From Annona cherimola (lineage: Eukaryota; Streptophyta; Magnoliopsida; Magnoliales; Annonaceae): a stretch of 64,000 bases of DNA. Numbering within the stretch: position 1 is the first letter of the stretch; every line of letters starts with the position of its first letter. The notes beneath the pieces are model-generated. The model did no database searches and was not told the DNA's origin. It saw only the letters and a program-made list of their open reading frames with translations. The position numbers and the translations under genes are program-made. The DNA lies in assembly GCA_030490835.1 (NCBI GenBank), contig CM059973.1:82971221-83035220 (forward strand). The letters run 5' to 3'. Of the stretch, positions 39,800 to 51,280 are shown in pieces.

Positions 39800-40935
39800 A
39801 TATTATTTTTGAAAACCACTTTTCCCAACGTGGATACTCCCCGACTGGCGGGTTGAATTGACACACGGGTTAAGTATATTTTCTCCTTTAAAAATATATA
39901 TGTTATTTTCAAAAACTACTTTTCCCAACGTGGATACTCCCCGACTGGCGGGTTGAATTGACACACGGGTTAAGTATATTTTCTCCTTTAACAATATATA
40001 TGTTATTTTCAAAAACTACTTTTCCCAACGTGGATACTCCCCGACTGGCGGGTTGAATTGACACACGGGTTAAGTATATTTTCTCCTTTAAAAATATATA
40101 TGTGTATATTATATATATATATATACATATATATTATTTTCGAAAACTACTTTTCCCAACGTGGATACTCCCCGACTGGCGGGTTGAATTGACACACGGG
40201 TTAAGTATATTTTACCCTTTTAAAAATAAAATAAAAAATATATATGTGTATATTATATATATATAAATATATACATATATTATTTTCAAAAACTACTTTT
40301 CCCAACGTGGATACTCCCCGACTGGCGGGTTGAATTGACACCCGGGTTAAGTATATTTTATCCTTTAAATATATATATATGTGTATATTATAAATATATA
40401 AATAAATATACACATATATATTATTTTCGAAAACTACTTTTCCCAACGTGGATACTCCCCGACTGGCGGGTTGAATTGACACACGGGTTAAGTATATTTT
40501 ACCCTTTTAAAAATAAAATAAAAAAATATATATATGTGTATATTATATATATATAAATATATACATATATTATTTTCAAAAACTACTTTTCCCAACGTGG
40601 ATACTCCCCGACTGGCGGGTTGAATTGACACACGGGTTAAGTATATTTTCTCCTTTAAAAATATATATGTGTATATTATATATATATAAATATATACATA
40701 TATATTATTTTCAAAAACTACTTTTCCCAACGTGGATACTCCCCGACTGGCGGGTTGAATCGACACCCGGGTTAAGTATATTTTATCCTTTAAATATATA
40801 TATGTGTATATTATAAATATATAAATAAATATATACATATACATTATTTTTGAAAACCACTTTTCCCAACATGGATACTCCCCGACTGGCGGGTTGAATT
40901 GACACACGGGTTAAGTATATTTCCTCCTTTAAAAA
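39800..40935 (+). repeat. Tandem array 1: nine copies of a 75-bp core with AT spacers
   Basis: The core tttcccaacgtggatactcc followed by ccgactggcgggttgaat occurs at 39821, 39921, 40021, 40152, 40298, 40439, 40588, 40723 and 40862. Spacing is exactly 100 bp for the first three and 131-149 bp later, because variable (TA)n spacers have expanded. The last copy has an acg-to-aca change. Minus-strand open frames here only reflect the repeat. Confidence 0.95.
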
Positions 40936-41004
40936 TAAAAAAATAAAAATAAATGTATGTGTATTTTCTATAAAAATATATCAAAATACACATATATATT
41001 CAAA

Positions 41005-41530
41005 GGCATCAAAAACTCTCTAAAAAGCCCAAGCCGGCCCAAAAATCTCCAAAAAGCCCAAGATGACTAAAAACTCTCTAAAAAGCCCAAACCGGCCCAA
41101 AAATCTCCAAAAAGCCCAAGCTGGCTCAAAATTTTCCAAAAAAGCCCAAGTTGGCCCAAAAACTCTCTAAAAAGCCCAAGCTGGCTCAAAATTTTCCAAA
41201 AAGCCCAAGCTGGCCCAAAAATCTCCAAAAAGCCCAAGATGGCTAAAAACTCTCTAAAAAGCCCATGCCGGCTCACGATTTTCCAAAAAGCCCAAGCTGG
41301 CCCAAAAATCTCCAAAAAGCCCAAGATGGCTAAAAACTCTCTAAAAAGCCCATGCCGGCTCAAAATTTTCCAAAAAGCCCAAGCTGGCCCAAAAATCTCC
41401 AAAAAGCCCAAGATGGCTAAAAACCCTCAAAAAAGCCCGAGATAGCTCTAAAATCTTCAAAAAGCTTGAGATAGCTCAAAAAATCTCCAAAAAGCCCAAG
41501 ATGGCTCAAAAATCCCCCAACAAGCCCAGT
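41005..41530 (+). repeat. Tandem array 2: about 30-bp unit, ~17 copies
   Basis: The basic unit is aaaatctccaaaaagcccaa followed by gctggccc. Variants alternate in a higher-order pattern of about 90 bp (caagatggct, catgccggct, caagctggcc). Confidence 0.9.
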
Positions 41531-41614
41531 TGGGCTCAAACCCTTTTTAATGGTTAAAGTTGACCTAAAAATACTTTTAAACCCGGTTAAATCCATTTCT
41601 TGGTAAAACCACCC

Positions 41615-41725
41615 AATTGTTAAATCCAGAGGCTGAAAGCGGGAGACGCTGGTTTCTTGTACAAATACAGAAGCTGAAAGCGGGACACGCTGGTCTGCTG
41701 TGTAAATCCAGAAGCTAAGAGCGCA
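41615..41725 (+). repeat. Tandem array 3: about 47-bp unit, 2.5 copies
   Basis: Units contain gctgaaagcgggagacgctg, gctgaaagcgggacacgctg and a partial gctaagagcgcac, each preceded by a form of aaatccaga. Confidence 0.85.
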
Positions 41726-41827
41726 CTTAGTTTGCTGTGTAGGGTCACTAGTGTAGCCGACGGGCCCCTCACTAGTTCCCAAACCGAGTCATCGCTGGTC
41801 GACGGGCTAAGCGTAAACTCATATTTA

Positions 41828-41990
41828 TGTCATGGCGCGTGGCGTCATGTACCTCATATTCAAATTATGGCGCGTGGCGTCATGTACTTCATATTCAAGT
41901 CATGGCGCGTGGCGTCATGTACTTCATATTCAAGTTATGGCGCGTGGCGTCATATACCTCCTATTCGAGTCACGGCGCGGGGCGAAGTGT
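41828..41990 (+). repeat. Tandem array 4: about 35-bp unit, five copies
   Basis: Repeats of atggcgcgtggcgtcatgta followed by cttcatattcaagt. The fifth copy is diverged (cacggcgcggggcg). 41991-42303 has no repeat. Confidence 0.9.
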
Positions 41991-44900
41991 ACTCATTTAT
42001 CTTTATATTTTTGTCAGACACGATTTTTCGTGCACTTGTAAAGACGTAGAAGGATCTTCTACGCACTTCATTATTATTAAGCATTTTTTTATGGACCATT
42101 ATATTCAGCTCTTTTAATCAAGGGTTTTCTCGTTGGAGATGTAAAATCAGAATGTGGAACACAATGCAAAATATTTCTGTGATATACTTTTCGGACTCGG
42201 TTAAAGAATTGGATGCTTTAAAATTTTTGCTGGGGAATTAATTAAGTATTTATTCTCAAAGCCGCAAGGAATACAATTTTATCTTTAACCAAGTGTATGA
42301 ATAATGATTTTTCTCACGAGGCCGGAACACATGCCCATTCACTTAGAAGACCACAAACTCCCACCTATTTGAAGGGAACCGATTTATTAAGAGAGACCAA
42401 ATGCTCTCAACTATTTTTATAGGAGACCAAATGCTTTCATCTAAAATTTAGGCCGAAAACCCAAGCATAAGATTCGAATCATGCATGACGCCTTGGCTGA
42501 TGTCCCTATTATTGACGTCGTGACCAACCGAGCAATGACTACCTAAGAATTTAATTAAAATAATTTTAGCATTATGTTAAAATAAAAGATATTAAACAAA
42601 ATGAGTATTAAAATTTTGGTTAATCGTTTTGGTAAGCTAAAATAGGGGTAACATACTTTTTTATTTTTCCCTATTTAATTCGAGGGGGTGGCATAATTTT
42701 TTTTTTTTTTTAAATCAGAGGGGTTGACATACTTAAATCTTCAATAATATACACACTTATGAAGTACATCCCCTGGTTTTAATATACACCATTCGTGGGT
42801 TAGGTACAAGCTCGAGCCTTCTTGGTTGATTGTGCGAAACGCTTTTAGATGTGAAAATGTCAGATTATTTGATAACCCCATATATAACTTAAGAATCCCT
42901 CCAACCTTCCTAGGTTTTCAAAACTTATATAATATTTGAAATGAGTTTGAATTGATCTTAATTAAACAATTAAGTCGCATCAATTATATGATGAAGAAAT
43001 ATATGTAAATCTATTATAGATTGTGGCCTAAAGTTAAATAGATCATGTGCAATTGTGCAGATAGAAATTTGTAAGATAATGTTACACAAGAGTTAGCTTC
43101 TTAAATTTAAGAATATATATATTTTGATTAAAAAGAATATATATATTGAGCATGCATATTATGCATTTTTAATATGTTAGAATCAATTAAATAAATAATA
43201 TGATTAAAAAAATACAGTACAACCTAATCCGAGTCTTAATATTAGTGGGGAGCATGCATGTATGATGACTTCAAAAATTCCGGCTCAACTGCCTTGTTGG
43301 CAAGAAAAATAGTTTGATGCCACTAATATGCTAATGGTGCCTGCTAATTTTATTGTATTCGTGCCCCCAAAAATTTCTTATTCAAAGTGGAGATGTGGAC
43401 ACTGCAATTGGATGATCTTGCTTAACTTCCTTAGATACATATATTCGCATCCAACACTTCCTGATTGCCTACGGCTGCCTTTGTACCTTCTGCCGTAAAG
43501 ATAATTCTTGGAATGCATGCGATTTCTGATGATGTGGATGCATCACCATTTCATTTATGTGCATCCATCTCTGCAGACTTGCCATCTTGATTAATTAAGA
43601 ACAATTCGAAACTTGGAATGGTATTCTTAAAAGGATCATTGCTATATATGTATGGTCAGAATTCAACTAAACAAGTTAATAAACAATGCTAGGATCAGTA
43701 TCGTTTACAAAAATATCCCTGAGTATCCATAATCTTACTAAAATAAAAGTATAAAATTATTTTAATTAAATGATTCAATGCCACTTATAGATTAAAAATA
43801 TTTATAATTGATAGGTGTGGGATCCAAATGGACCCCCTTGATTAGAGGAGTTTTGTTAATACTGAGTGATTACTGGGTGGATCAGTACACTTCTCTGATA
43901 AAGACTTGCGAAATTAATGCTCCCATCTTGGAAAGAGTGCCTAGCTGCCCTCGAATAAAGCAAATGATGAGGGATAAGCTGACTCTCTCGTGGCTAAAAG
44001 AAAATCTTCGGACACAGCTGATGTGTTTGTTTAGGATAAAAAAGTTTCGACTAAAATTTTTCTATCTAAAACTTTTCACTCTCCATAATTACTCTATTTT
44101 TTAATTATTTTTTCACATTTTTCTACATAAACTACCCTACTTTTCAATCATTTCTACACAATTACCCATACAACTAACCTATCTATTTTAATTTTATTTT
44201 CTTTACTCTTCATCATTACTCCTATTATATCACATTACTTTCTATTGATTTGACTACTTCTACTCTAAAAAATTTTCATCAAAAATTTTACCTCTAACCA
44301 AACACATCCTTATTGTAAAAAAGTCAATCCTTATTTCTATCCTATAGTAGGATTGAATCGACAATATAATGTTACTAAAATTTCTCACCCAAGAAAGCTT
44401 AGCAGAGCCACATAATACATACGACACTGACAATTATAAACACCGAAGTCGGCTAACTATACGTCACCTTGTGAAGAATTTGATAAGGATGATGGCGTAT
44501 TTTCCCCTGACACCAAACACTAGTCATTCCCCCGTGCAGATATGTATAGAAGCTAAGAGGCTTTCCTGCAAAGAGGATCTCGACCAAGATAGAGGCACCT
44601 TAACATTGTATTCACAACTCATTATATTCCCATCTCTAAATAGTGAAATATTTGACTTATTGGTCCTATAATCTATTCTTGGATTGTCCTTCTTCCACAT
44701 AAATATTTCGTTTCCTTTATTTTCTTTTTTTGGTGGTTTAAATCCTAAATTTGATTTAGTTGAACTCTAGAGCAGAGCAAATTTAGACTTATCAATAGTA
44801 AAAGAGATTATTTTGTTATTTTCAACAATAAAAAATAATTTTTTAAATTTAAAGCTGTCAGTTTTCAGAATATTCTCATAAATTCATGTTATTCATTTTA

Positions 44901-45523
44901 AAGTCACACTACAACAAATATCGGCGGGCAAGATTTGCCCATATCTTTGCTAATGGACCTACATAGCAATGATCCGAGGGCATTTTCGTTGTCAAAAGTA
45001 CACTGTGTTGTAACGTGGTCATTTCCTAATTGCAAAATAAGTTAAGACTACAGAAGTACTTTTTTGAACAAGAAAAAACAAACAAAAACCACATGGCGCG
45101 AGGTTCAATTTGATCAAATTGCAGGTACCCAAGGAAAATTATGCTTCTCTCGCTTTTCCAGTGAGGTTTGCTAAGCTTGATTCTCAGGCAGGCTGTTCAT
45201 GCAATAATATAATCTCACCCACTAACAAGTGTTAAAGAATCCACATTTCGGACCCGCTAAAGAAAAATTATCAATATCACCCCAAGGATTAAACAATTCT
45301 GACCACTGGCGATTGAGCATTTGTCAGATGAATTTAGACAGCGTGGCATGTTCCAAAACCCAATGAAACGTCCACGTGCGAACCATAAGGTCCAAATCTT
45401 GGTAGGCACAACAAACTTAATGGAGAGGTCAGTTAACGTTTCATGTCTTCCAAGTGTACCTTTTTTTTTTTTTTTTGGGAGTTCCGGATTCCAGTAATCT
45501 TGGCTGGTAAAGCACGAAACCTG

Positions 45524-45815
45524 GGGTGTGTTTGTTTGGGATATAAACATGTCAACAAAAACTTTTCAATCTAAAACTTTTCACTCTCCATAATTACTCT
45601 ATTTTTTAATTATTTTTTCACATTTTCTTATACAAACTACCCTACTTTTCAATCATTTCTACACAACTATCTATACAACTAACCTATCTATTTTAACTTT
45701 ATTCTCTTTACTTCTCATCATTACTCCTATTATATCACATCATTTTCTATAAATGTGACAACTTCTACCTCAAAAACTTTTCATCAAAAGTTTTACCCCC
45801 CAACCAAACACACCC
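45524..45815 (+). mobile_element. MITE, 292 bp, Harbinger/Tourist-like, in copy A
   Basis: Terminal repeats are GGGTGTGTTTGTTTGGG and, inward from the right, GGGTGTGTTTGGTTGGG. The 3-bp CTG flanks both ends (45521-45523 and 45816-45818). Copy B has the unoccupied site at about 53390, reading acctgattta. TIR sequence and 3-bp duplication suggest PIF/Harbinger, though the usual TWA target is not used. About ten more degraded members are in the window. Confidence 0.8.
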
Positions 45816-45968
45816 CTGAAATATTGTTTGCGCTGGCATGCTGCTTTCCAGATGCCAAATAATGATAAGGAGAAATCCTTTAATCGTGATGCAACTTAAC
45901 TAGGGTGCACCACCCTAGTGTATTATTTTATTATTTCAACACATAAGAAGAACGCCAGTGAGGGAACA

Positions 45969-48127
45969 ATGGGCAAAGCCATGGCTCTCTCTCAACCGGC
46001 TCGTTTCTCTTGCTCCTTCCCGAGCAGATCAGCTGTCATGCAGCAAAAATATAGGTGTGCCCGCCAAGTGATCAAAGCTCAATGCTCCGATGATAAAGGT
46101 ATGTATAGTAGAATCTTTTTGATTTGTTCTTATAACTTCCAACTGGTTGCTGGTTGATATTTAGAAAGAGAGAGAAAGAGGCTATGAATATTCCTTCAAG
46201 GAAGATAAAAATGACTGTTAGGTTGAAATTTATTTATACATCAACAGAATTTGGAGGGAGAAATAAAGTGTTTTGGGTTTGATATATATGAAATTTATGC
46301 TTGTGTGAGAGAGAGAGCTAGGGGAGTTTCATATTTTTCTTCCTATAGAAGATATCGCCGATTTTGAGATTTGATGTTTTTTTTTAGAATTACAAAATTT
46401 CTTTTAATATGAAATGATGTTAATCTTATGTTGGGTGTTGGTTATAGAGATTTCGATCTTCTTCTTCCCTGATCGATTGAGAATTTCTGATCTTCTTGCT
46501 CTTACAGTGATAGCATGGAGAGAGATTGAAGGTTTTTGATCTTCCTATTCACACACAGAAAGAGAGGTGAAATGGAAATAAACTTCTAAACTACAAACCT
46601 AACAATGGTTAAGTTTTAGATGTATGCTTGTTCAATATTCATTTATCAGTGACACATATAGTGGCTTGTTAGAGAAAATGATAAAGAGTGACCTTATGTG
46701 GACCTACCAAGATAAGTTGTTGATAATTTTTATCTTCCTGTTTTTACAGTAATAGTATGGAGAGAGGTCGAGGCTTTTTTATCTTCTTGTTTTTACAAAG
46801 AGAGAGGGAGGTGAAACGTAAATAAACTTTTAGACTATGGGTGTGTTTGGTTGGGGGTAAAACTTTTAATGAAAATTTTTTGAGATAGAAGTTGTCACAT
46901 TGATAGAAAATGATGTGATATAATAGGAGTAATAATGAAAAGTAAAGAGAATAAAATTAAAATAGATAGGTTAGTTGTATAGGTAGTTGTGTAGAAATGA
47001 TTGAAAAGTAGGATAGTTTGTATAGGAAAATATGAAAAAATAATTAAAAAATATAGTAGTTATGGAGAGTGAAAAGTTTTAGATTGAAAAGTTTTGGTTG
47101 ACATGTTTATATCTCAAACAAACACACCCTATAAACCTAACAATAACTTATGTTTTGTTTCATCAAAAAAAAGTTTTGGTTGTATTCTTATTCAACATTC
47201 GTTCATCAGCAACACTTATGGCGAGTTGGCGACTTATTAGAGAAGAGGACCGATCTTTTACGACCGGTCGGAAATCATGGTCAAAAAATACATATTTTTT
47301 TGTTTTTTTTGAAAAATATTTTTATAAACATGTTAATCTAGTTATATTTAATCTATAAACCAAGTTTTACTATTTTTGAATATTTATATATATTTATTTT
47401 GAATTTTTAAAAACAGGGGTATTTAAGTAATTTTAAAATATTTAAAATGAATTAAATACCCCTGTATTTAAAAATTCAAAATAAATATATATACATTTCC
47501 AAAAATAGTAAAACTTGGTTTATAGATTAAATATAACTAGATTAACATGTTTATAAAAATATTTTTCAAAAAAAAACAAAAAAAAAAATATTTTTTGGCC
47601 GGTCGGAAATCACCGGATTTCCGACCAGTCGTAAAAGATCATTCGGCATTAGAGAAAATGATAAAGAGTGACCTTGTGTGTGCTTACCATAATGAATTCT
47701 TTTTTAGGGGCTCCCATTGTCTAATAATCAGTGGACAGCGTACATGCAATACTAATTATGCAAGTCTTAAATCAAAGGTTATTTAGCCATTGGTTTTTGT
47801 CAACATATATAATGATCATTTATCTTAATAATCGATGCCACTCAATTTCAAGGTGCAGGGTGGTCAATGAACATTGTGGATGCAAATCTGAGTATCCTTC
47901 AAGAGAGAATGGAGCAAGTGAGGATGCAAGAAAGACTGCAACGACTCTGTCGAGGTGGTGCAGGATGGAACTATTCATCCAGTTATAACCCCAATCTTAG
48001 CAGACATGAAAGATTGCATCGATCAGCTGGGATTGCAGGACTAGTGGCTTGGAGTGTTGGGTTGACGTTCCTTTGCGGTACTCTTTCTATTGGACTTGTC
48101 TCTATTATGGTTCACTTGGTCCATTGA
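45969..48127 (+). CDS. Small plant-specific protein, probably plastid-targeted, one membrane helix
   Basis: There are two exons, 45969-46098 and 47853-48127 (GT-AG), giving 134 residues. An acceptor 6 nt further on would also keep the frame. The N-terminus (MGKAMALSQPARFSCSFPS) is rich in Ser/Arg/Ala and poor in acid, like a chloroplast transit peptide. Then come a charged helix (ERMEQVRMQERLQRL), a motif YNPNLSRHERLHR and a hydrophobic segment (GLVAWSVGLTFLCGTLSIGL) near the C-terminus. I do not recognise the family and assign no function. Intron 1 (1.75 kb) contains a MITE at 46839-47129 and a foldback MITE at 47245-47647. The other arm of the duplication carries a frameshifted copy, so selection has apparently kept only this one. 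Confidence 0.75.
46839..47129 (-). mobile_element. MITE, 291 bp, Harbinger/Tourist-like, in intron 1
   Basis: It is nearly the reverse complement of 45524-45815, with GGGTGTGTTTGGTTGGGGG at the left and CAAACACACCC at the right. The 3-bp TAT flanks both ends. Copy A has the empty site near 33146 (agactataaaccta), so insertion followed the duplication. Confidence 0.85.
47245..47647. mobile_element. Mutator-type foldback MITE with 9-bp target duplication
   Basis: The exact 9-bp repeat ATTAGAGAA flanks it (47236-47244 and 47648-47656). The ends share an inverted GATCTTTTACGACYGGTCGG, and the interior is the common hairpin core. Copy A at about 33245 lacks it. Confidence 0.8.
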
Positions 48128-50323
48128 ACAACATTAGAAGCATGTGTAACTTGCAATTAGAAGCACTAAAGCTGGCTTTTCCAGACTAAGTTTGTTGAGA
48201 TCGTGATTACAAAGATTAAACACACAAATCATTACATAATAGTAACAACATCATCGTACAACATATAAACATGCATGAAAGGTTCTCGAAAATAAAAAAA
48301 AATCATGAGTTATTATGTCTGCTGAGGACAATTAGCTAGCAACACAAAAGAACCAATTTGGATAAAAACACTTGAGGATTTATACGGAAAAAGAAGTATC
48401 GGATGACCCAAGACCTTCCTTAAAAATCTCGAAAAAAGAAGAAGAGAGAAAGTGCTATTATCAAGAAGAGTTAAAATAAAGGGCCTCAGAAAAGTTAAAT
48501 GCAGTCCGTCAAAGGAGGATGCAGTCTACTGTCTAGAGTGTGATCATTGCCAGATCCGATTCATGCGAGGTTTCTAGCTAATTTCGGCAATAATATTGGA
48601 GGTTTTTGTCAATTTCTGGTGCATTTGTTTAAATTATTGCACTGATAGATGTCTAGTATCCGAGATTAATATCTAGGTGGCTCTTTAACATGGTCAACGA
48701 TTGTGCCCACCGTTGACCTTCTTCATTTCATGGTCTACGAGACGTGCTTTTGAGGGACAGGCCACGAGGTTACGATGGAGAGAAGGATCTCGTGGAGTGC
48801 GAAGCATACCGAGGCCTGTGGCGTCACCAGGTAGTCCGACACCAGATCTGTCGAGGCGTAGGCCCCAAGGCAGGCTCGGTAGACCATATCAATTTCTTTT
48901 CATTCGAAGAAAATGAGCACTTAACCACGGACGCTAAATGTTATCACTATGTGTAGTTTGTTATTGTGGTGTTACAATAATTATATATTGCTTATCCTTA
49001 TGATGTTACAACTAAAAATAATTAATCAGCACTAAGACTGTGATATTCGATCGCCAACAAAGCTGTAACGCCATGCAGCATGCATACGTGATGCAAGCAA
49101 CGTGAAGGCGTTTTTCACGCAGAGTCAACAGTATTTGGGCCCGGGGCGCGCATCTATCAGCTATCAGTTGATCGTTCAAAAATATTACACGGCAACCGCT
49201 TTTTCGTCCCACAAAATTTGTTGTTTGCATCATACAAAAGCCTCCTCGCGAAGTACATTGGAAATATCATTTTTCAGCCACAATCTTTCAAATCAAGGTT
49301 GATGGCTGTCATATTTCAGGGATATTATTTATTCACGGGGGAGCACTTAGCTTTAGTGTATCCATGTATATTTAATCTATTTTTTAAATTTTTTTGAAAC
49401 TTTTTTATAAAATTATTTATCTAAGTGCATTTAACATGTGTATCAATTTTTATTATTTTTGAAAATTTTTAAATAGTTTTCGGATTTTTAAAAATCAGTG
49501 GCATTTTAGTGATTTAAAACAATAAAAATATCTAAAAATATCCAAAAATGATAAAAATTGATATACGTGTTAATTGCACTTAAATTAACAATTATGTAAA
49601 AAATTTTAAAAAATTAAAAAACGAGTACTTGCACCTAGGTGCACCTAATTGCAGCCCCATACTTCACAACTAAACAAGTCACAAAGCTCATACATTTAAG
49701 ATTTTTGCTGGGATGTATAACCATAGTGGGGGAGCTGGGCTGGCTTTGGATGTACAATGTTAATCATTCTAGGATTGAGATAATGGTCTAATTGACGTGA
49801 AATACTACAGTGGTGTAGGTGCTACCATGCAACAAAAATTTTGAATTTTGGCTATTAAAATTTTCTTACAAAAAGTTAAGATTTGATTATTAAACAACTT
49901 AGTTGCTAATAAAATTTGGAATATTTTATATAATAGTCATTAAGAAAAATTTAGTTGTTAATAAATCATAGTTTTTTATATCAATAAATCATAGTTTTTG
50001 ATTTAAGTAACAAAAGAAAAATTTTCTTGCCTTTTAAAAGTATCATTACAAGCAAAATACTTTTCTTTGCATATGAATTTTACTTGCTAATAAAGATTTT
50101 TTTCTTGTTAATAAGGGTTGCAAAAAATGTATTTTCTTGTAGTCTAAAATGTGCCACCCTCATTTTAGGCTTATCTTGATAACTAATTAAAATTCAATTC
50201 ATTAATTCTATTTATAATTATTTATTTAACTACAAATCAAATTTCATATAAATCAAAAATTTGCATAGCCCCCATCTAAAAGTATATAAAATTTATTGTA
50301 ATTATTTATGTATCAATTTTAAA

Positions 50324-50537
50324 GTTTTTTATTGGTATTTATACACATATGACATTTGATATTACAATCGTGAGTATTCAACTTTCACACCATGAAATTT
50401 TTTTTATAAATACCCTCCCATTAAGGAGGAATCTATAAAGGAATCTATAAAGACACTCCTTGCATATGTGGAGATTCAAACACTATGCCGGTGGCTTTTG
50501 TGCCATCCAAGTTACCACCTGGCCATGCGCCTCATGT
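50324..50537 (-). mobile_element. tRNA-derived SINE with about 15-bp target duplication
   Basis: On the minus strand it starts with a box A-like TGGCCAGGTGGTAACTTGG and has a box B-like GTTTGAATCTC. It ends aatatcaaatgtcatatgtg and then an A-run. The flanks are TGTATCAATTTTAAA (50309-50323) and TGTATCAATTTCAAA (50538-50552). Copy A has the single site at about 37314-37328. Confidence 0.88.
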
Positions 50538-50894
50538 TGTATCAATTTCAAAATTATATATGTAAATAGTCTAAAACATTATTTCTTAGTGGATAAATGA
50601 TTTGATAAATTATTATTATATTTTAATGCATCTATGAATGAATCTAAATATTTTTTAATTTTCTATCTAATAATACACATTTTATCATATATGACAACCT
50701 AATAATTTAATTAAAATAATTTTTAGTACTATGTTAAAATAAAAGATGTTACACAAAACGTGATTAAAATTTTGGTTAATCATTATGGTAAGCTAAAATA
50801 GGGGTGACATACTTTTTTCTCTATTTGATTGCAGGGGATGACATACTCAAATTAATAATACACATAGTTATGAAGTACATCCTCTTGTTTACAT

Positions 50895-51280
50895 GGGGTG
50901 CAGTTGTATGCACCCGGATGCATTGAGCCTCAATGCACCCGAGTGCATGAAACTATTTTTTTTTTTTTTTTTTACACAATTGTTAATCTAAGTGTATTTA
51001 ATGTGTATCAAATTTTACTATTTTTGGAGATTTTTAGATATTTTTTTGGATTTTTAAAAATCAGTGACATTTTATTAATTTTAAATTACTAAAAATGCTA
51101 TTGATTTTTAAAAATTCAAAAAAATATCTAAAAAACTCCAAAAAGGTAAAGATTGATACATATTTAAATACACTTAGTTAACAGCTTCATGAAATTTTTT
51201 TTAAAAAATATTAAAAAATAAGCGTAATACACTCAAGTGCATTGAGACTCAATGTAGCCGAGTGCATGGGATTGCACCCC
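50895..51280. mobile_element. Foldback element, 386 bp, 8-bp target duplication, about 59-bp TIRs
   Basis: The exact repeat GTTTACAT flanks it (50887-50894 and 51281-51288). The ends begin GGGGTGCAGTTGTATGCAC and, inward from the right, GGGGTGCAATCCCATGCAC. Inside is the same hairpin core as at 14840 and 47245. Copy A is empty near 42780. Confidence 0.85.

Larger units (their letters stand above)
37583..42303. mobile_element. Composite GC-rich block with three gene fragments and tandem arrays
   Basis: This block interrupts the SINE above. It is bounded by the identical 10-bp repeat ATGATTTTTC (37573-37582 and 42304-42313), which fits a Mutator-like target duplication (9-11 bp). I found no terminal inverted repeats, LTRs or transposase, so the class is open: non-TIR MULE, Helitron or a decayed LTR element. 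A 30-A run lies at 37588-37617. The order is: NF-X1 fragment (-), NPH3 fragment (+), LRR-kinase fragment (+), short GC repeats, TATA box, and four tandem arrays. Base composition in 37620-39560 is far more GC-rich than either flank. 41991-42303 shows nothing recognisable. Confidence 0.6.
37484..42540 (-). mobile_element. tRNA-derived SINE split by a later 4.7-kb insertion
   Basis: The 5' part (minus strand, 42540 down to about 42304) starts with a Pol III box A-like GCTCGGTTGGTCACGACG and has a box B-like ATGATTCGAATC. The 3' part is 37582-37484 and ends acaaataccaatc plus an A-run, like the SINEs at 50324-50537 and 58268-58487. The outer flanks are a 12-bp repeat with one mismatch (ACTTAAGAATTT at 37472-37483, ACCTAAGAATTT at 42541-42552). 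Copy B has one such site at about 50696-50707. The halves together would be about 350 bp. Confidence 0.7.
32805..45880. repeat. Tandem segmental duplication, copy A
   Basis: Blocks of copy A align in order with copy B: 32805-34560 with 46240-48996; 34859-34987 plus 36740-36880 with 48980-49240; 37030-37470 with 50020-50700; 42541-43430 with 50700-51900; 44800-45880 with 52600-53455. Copy A is longer because of insertions described separately. 43431-44020 is unique to A and holds no gene. 44024-44305 is another Harbinger-like MITE. 44907 starts a CACTACAACAAAT end, also present in B at 52698. Confidence 0.85.

Noticed and set aside
40201..40907. Minus-strand open frames with repeated VSIQPASRGVSTLGK peptides
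   Set aside because: They are translations of tandem array 1, not a protein with internal repeats; spacers are (TA)n.
41067..41411. 114-codon minus-strand frame with repeated GLFREFL/AWAFWKI peptides
   Set aside because: Translation of tandem array 2; no start context and no known family.
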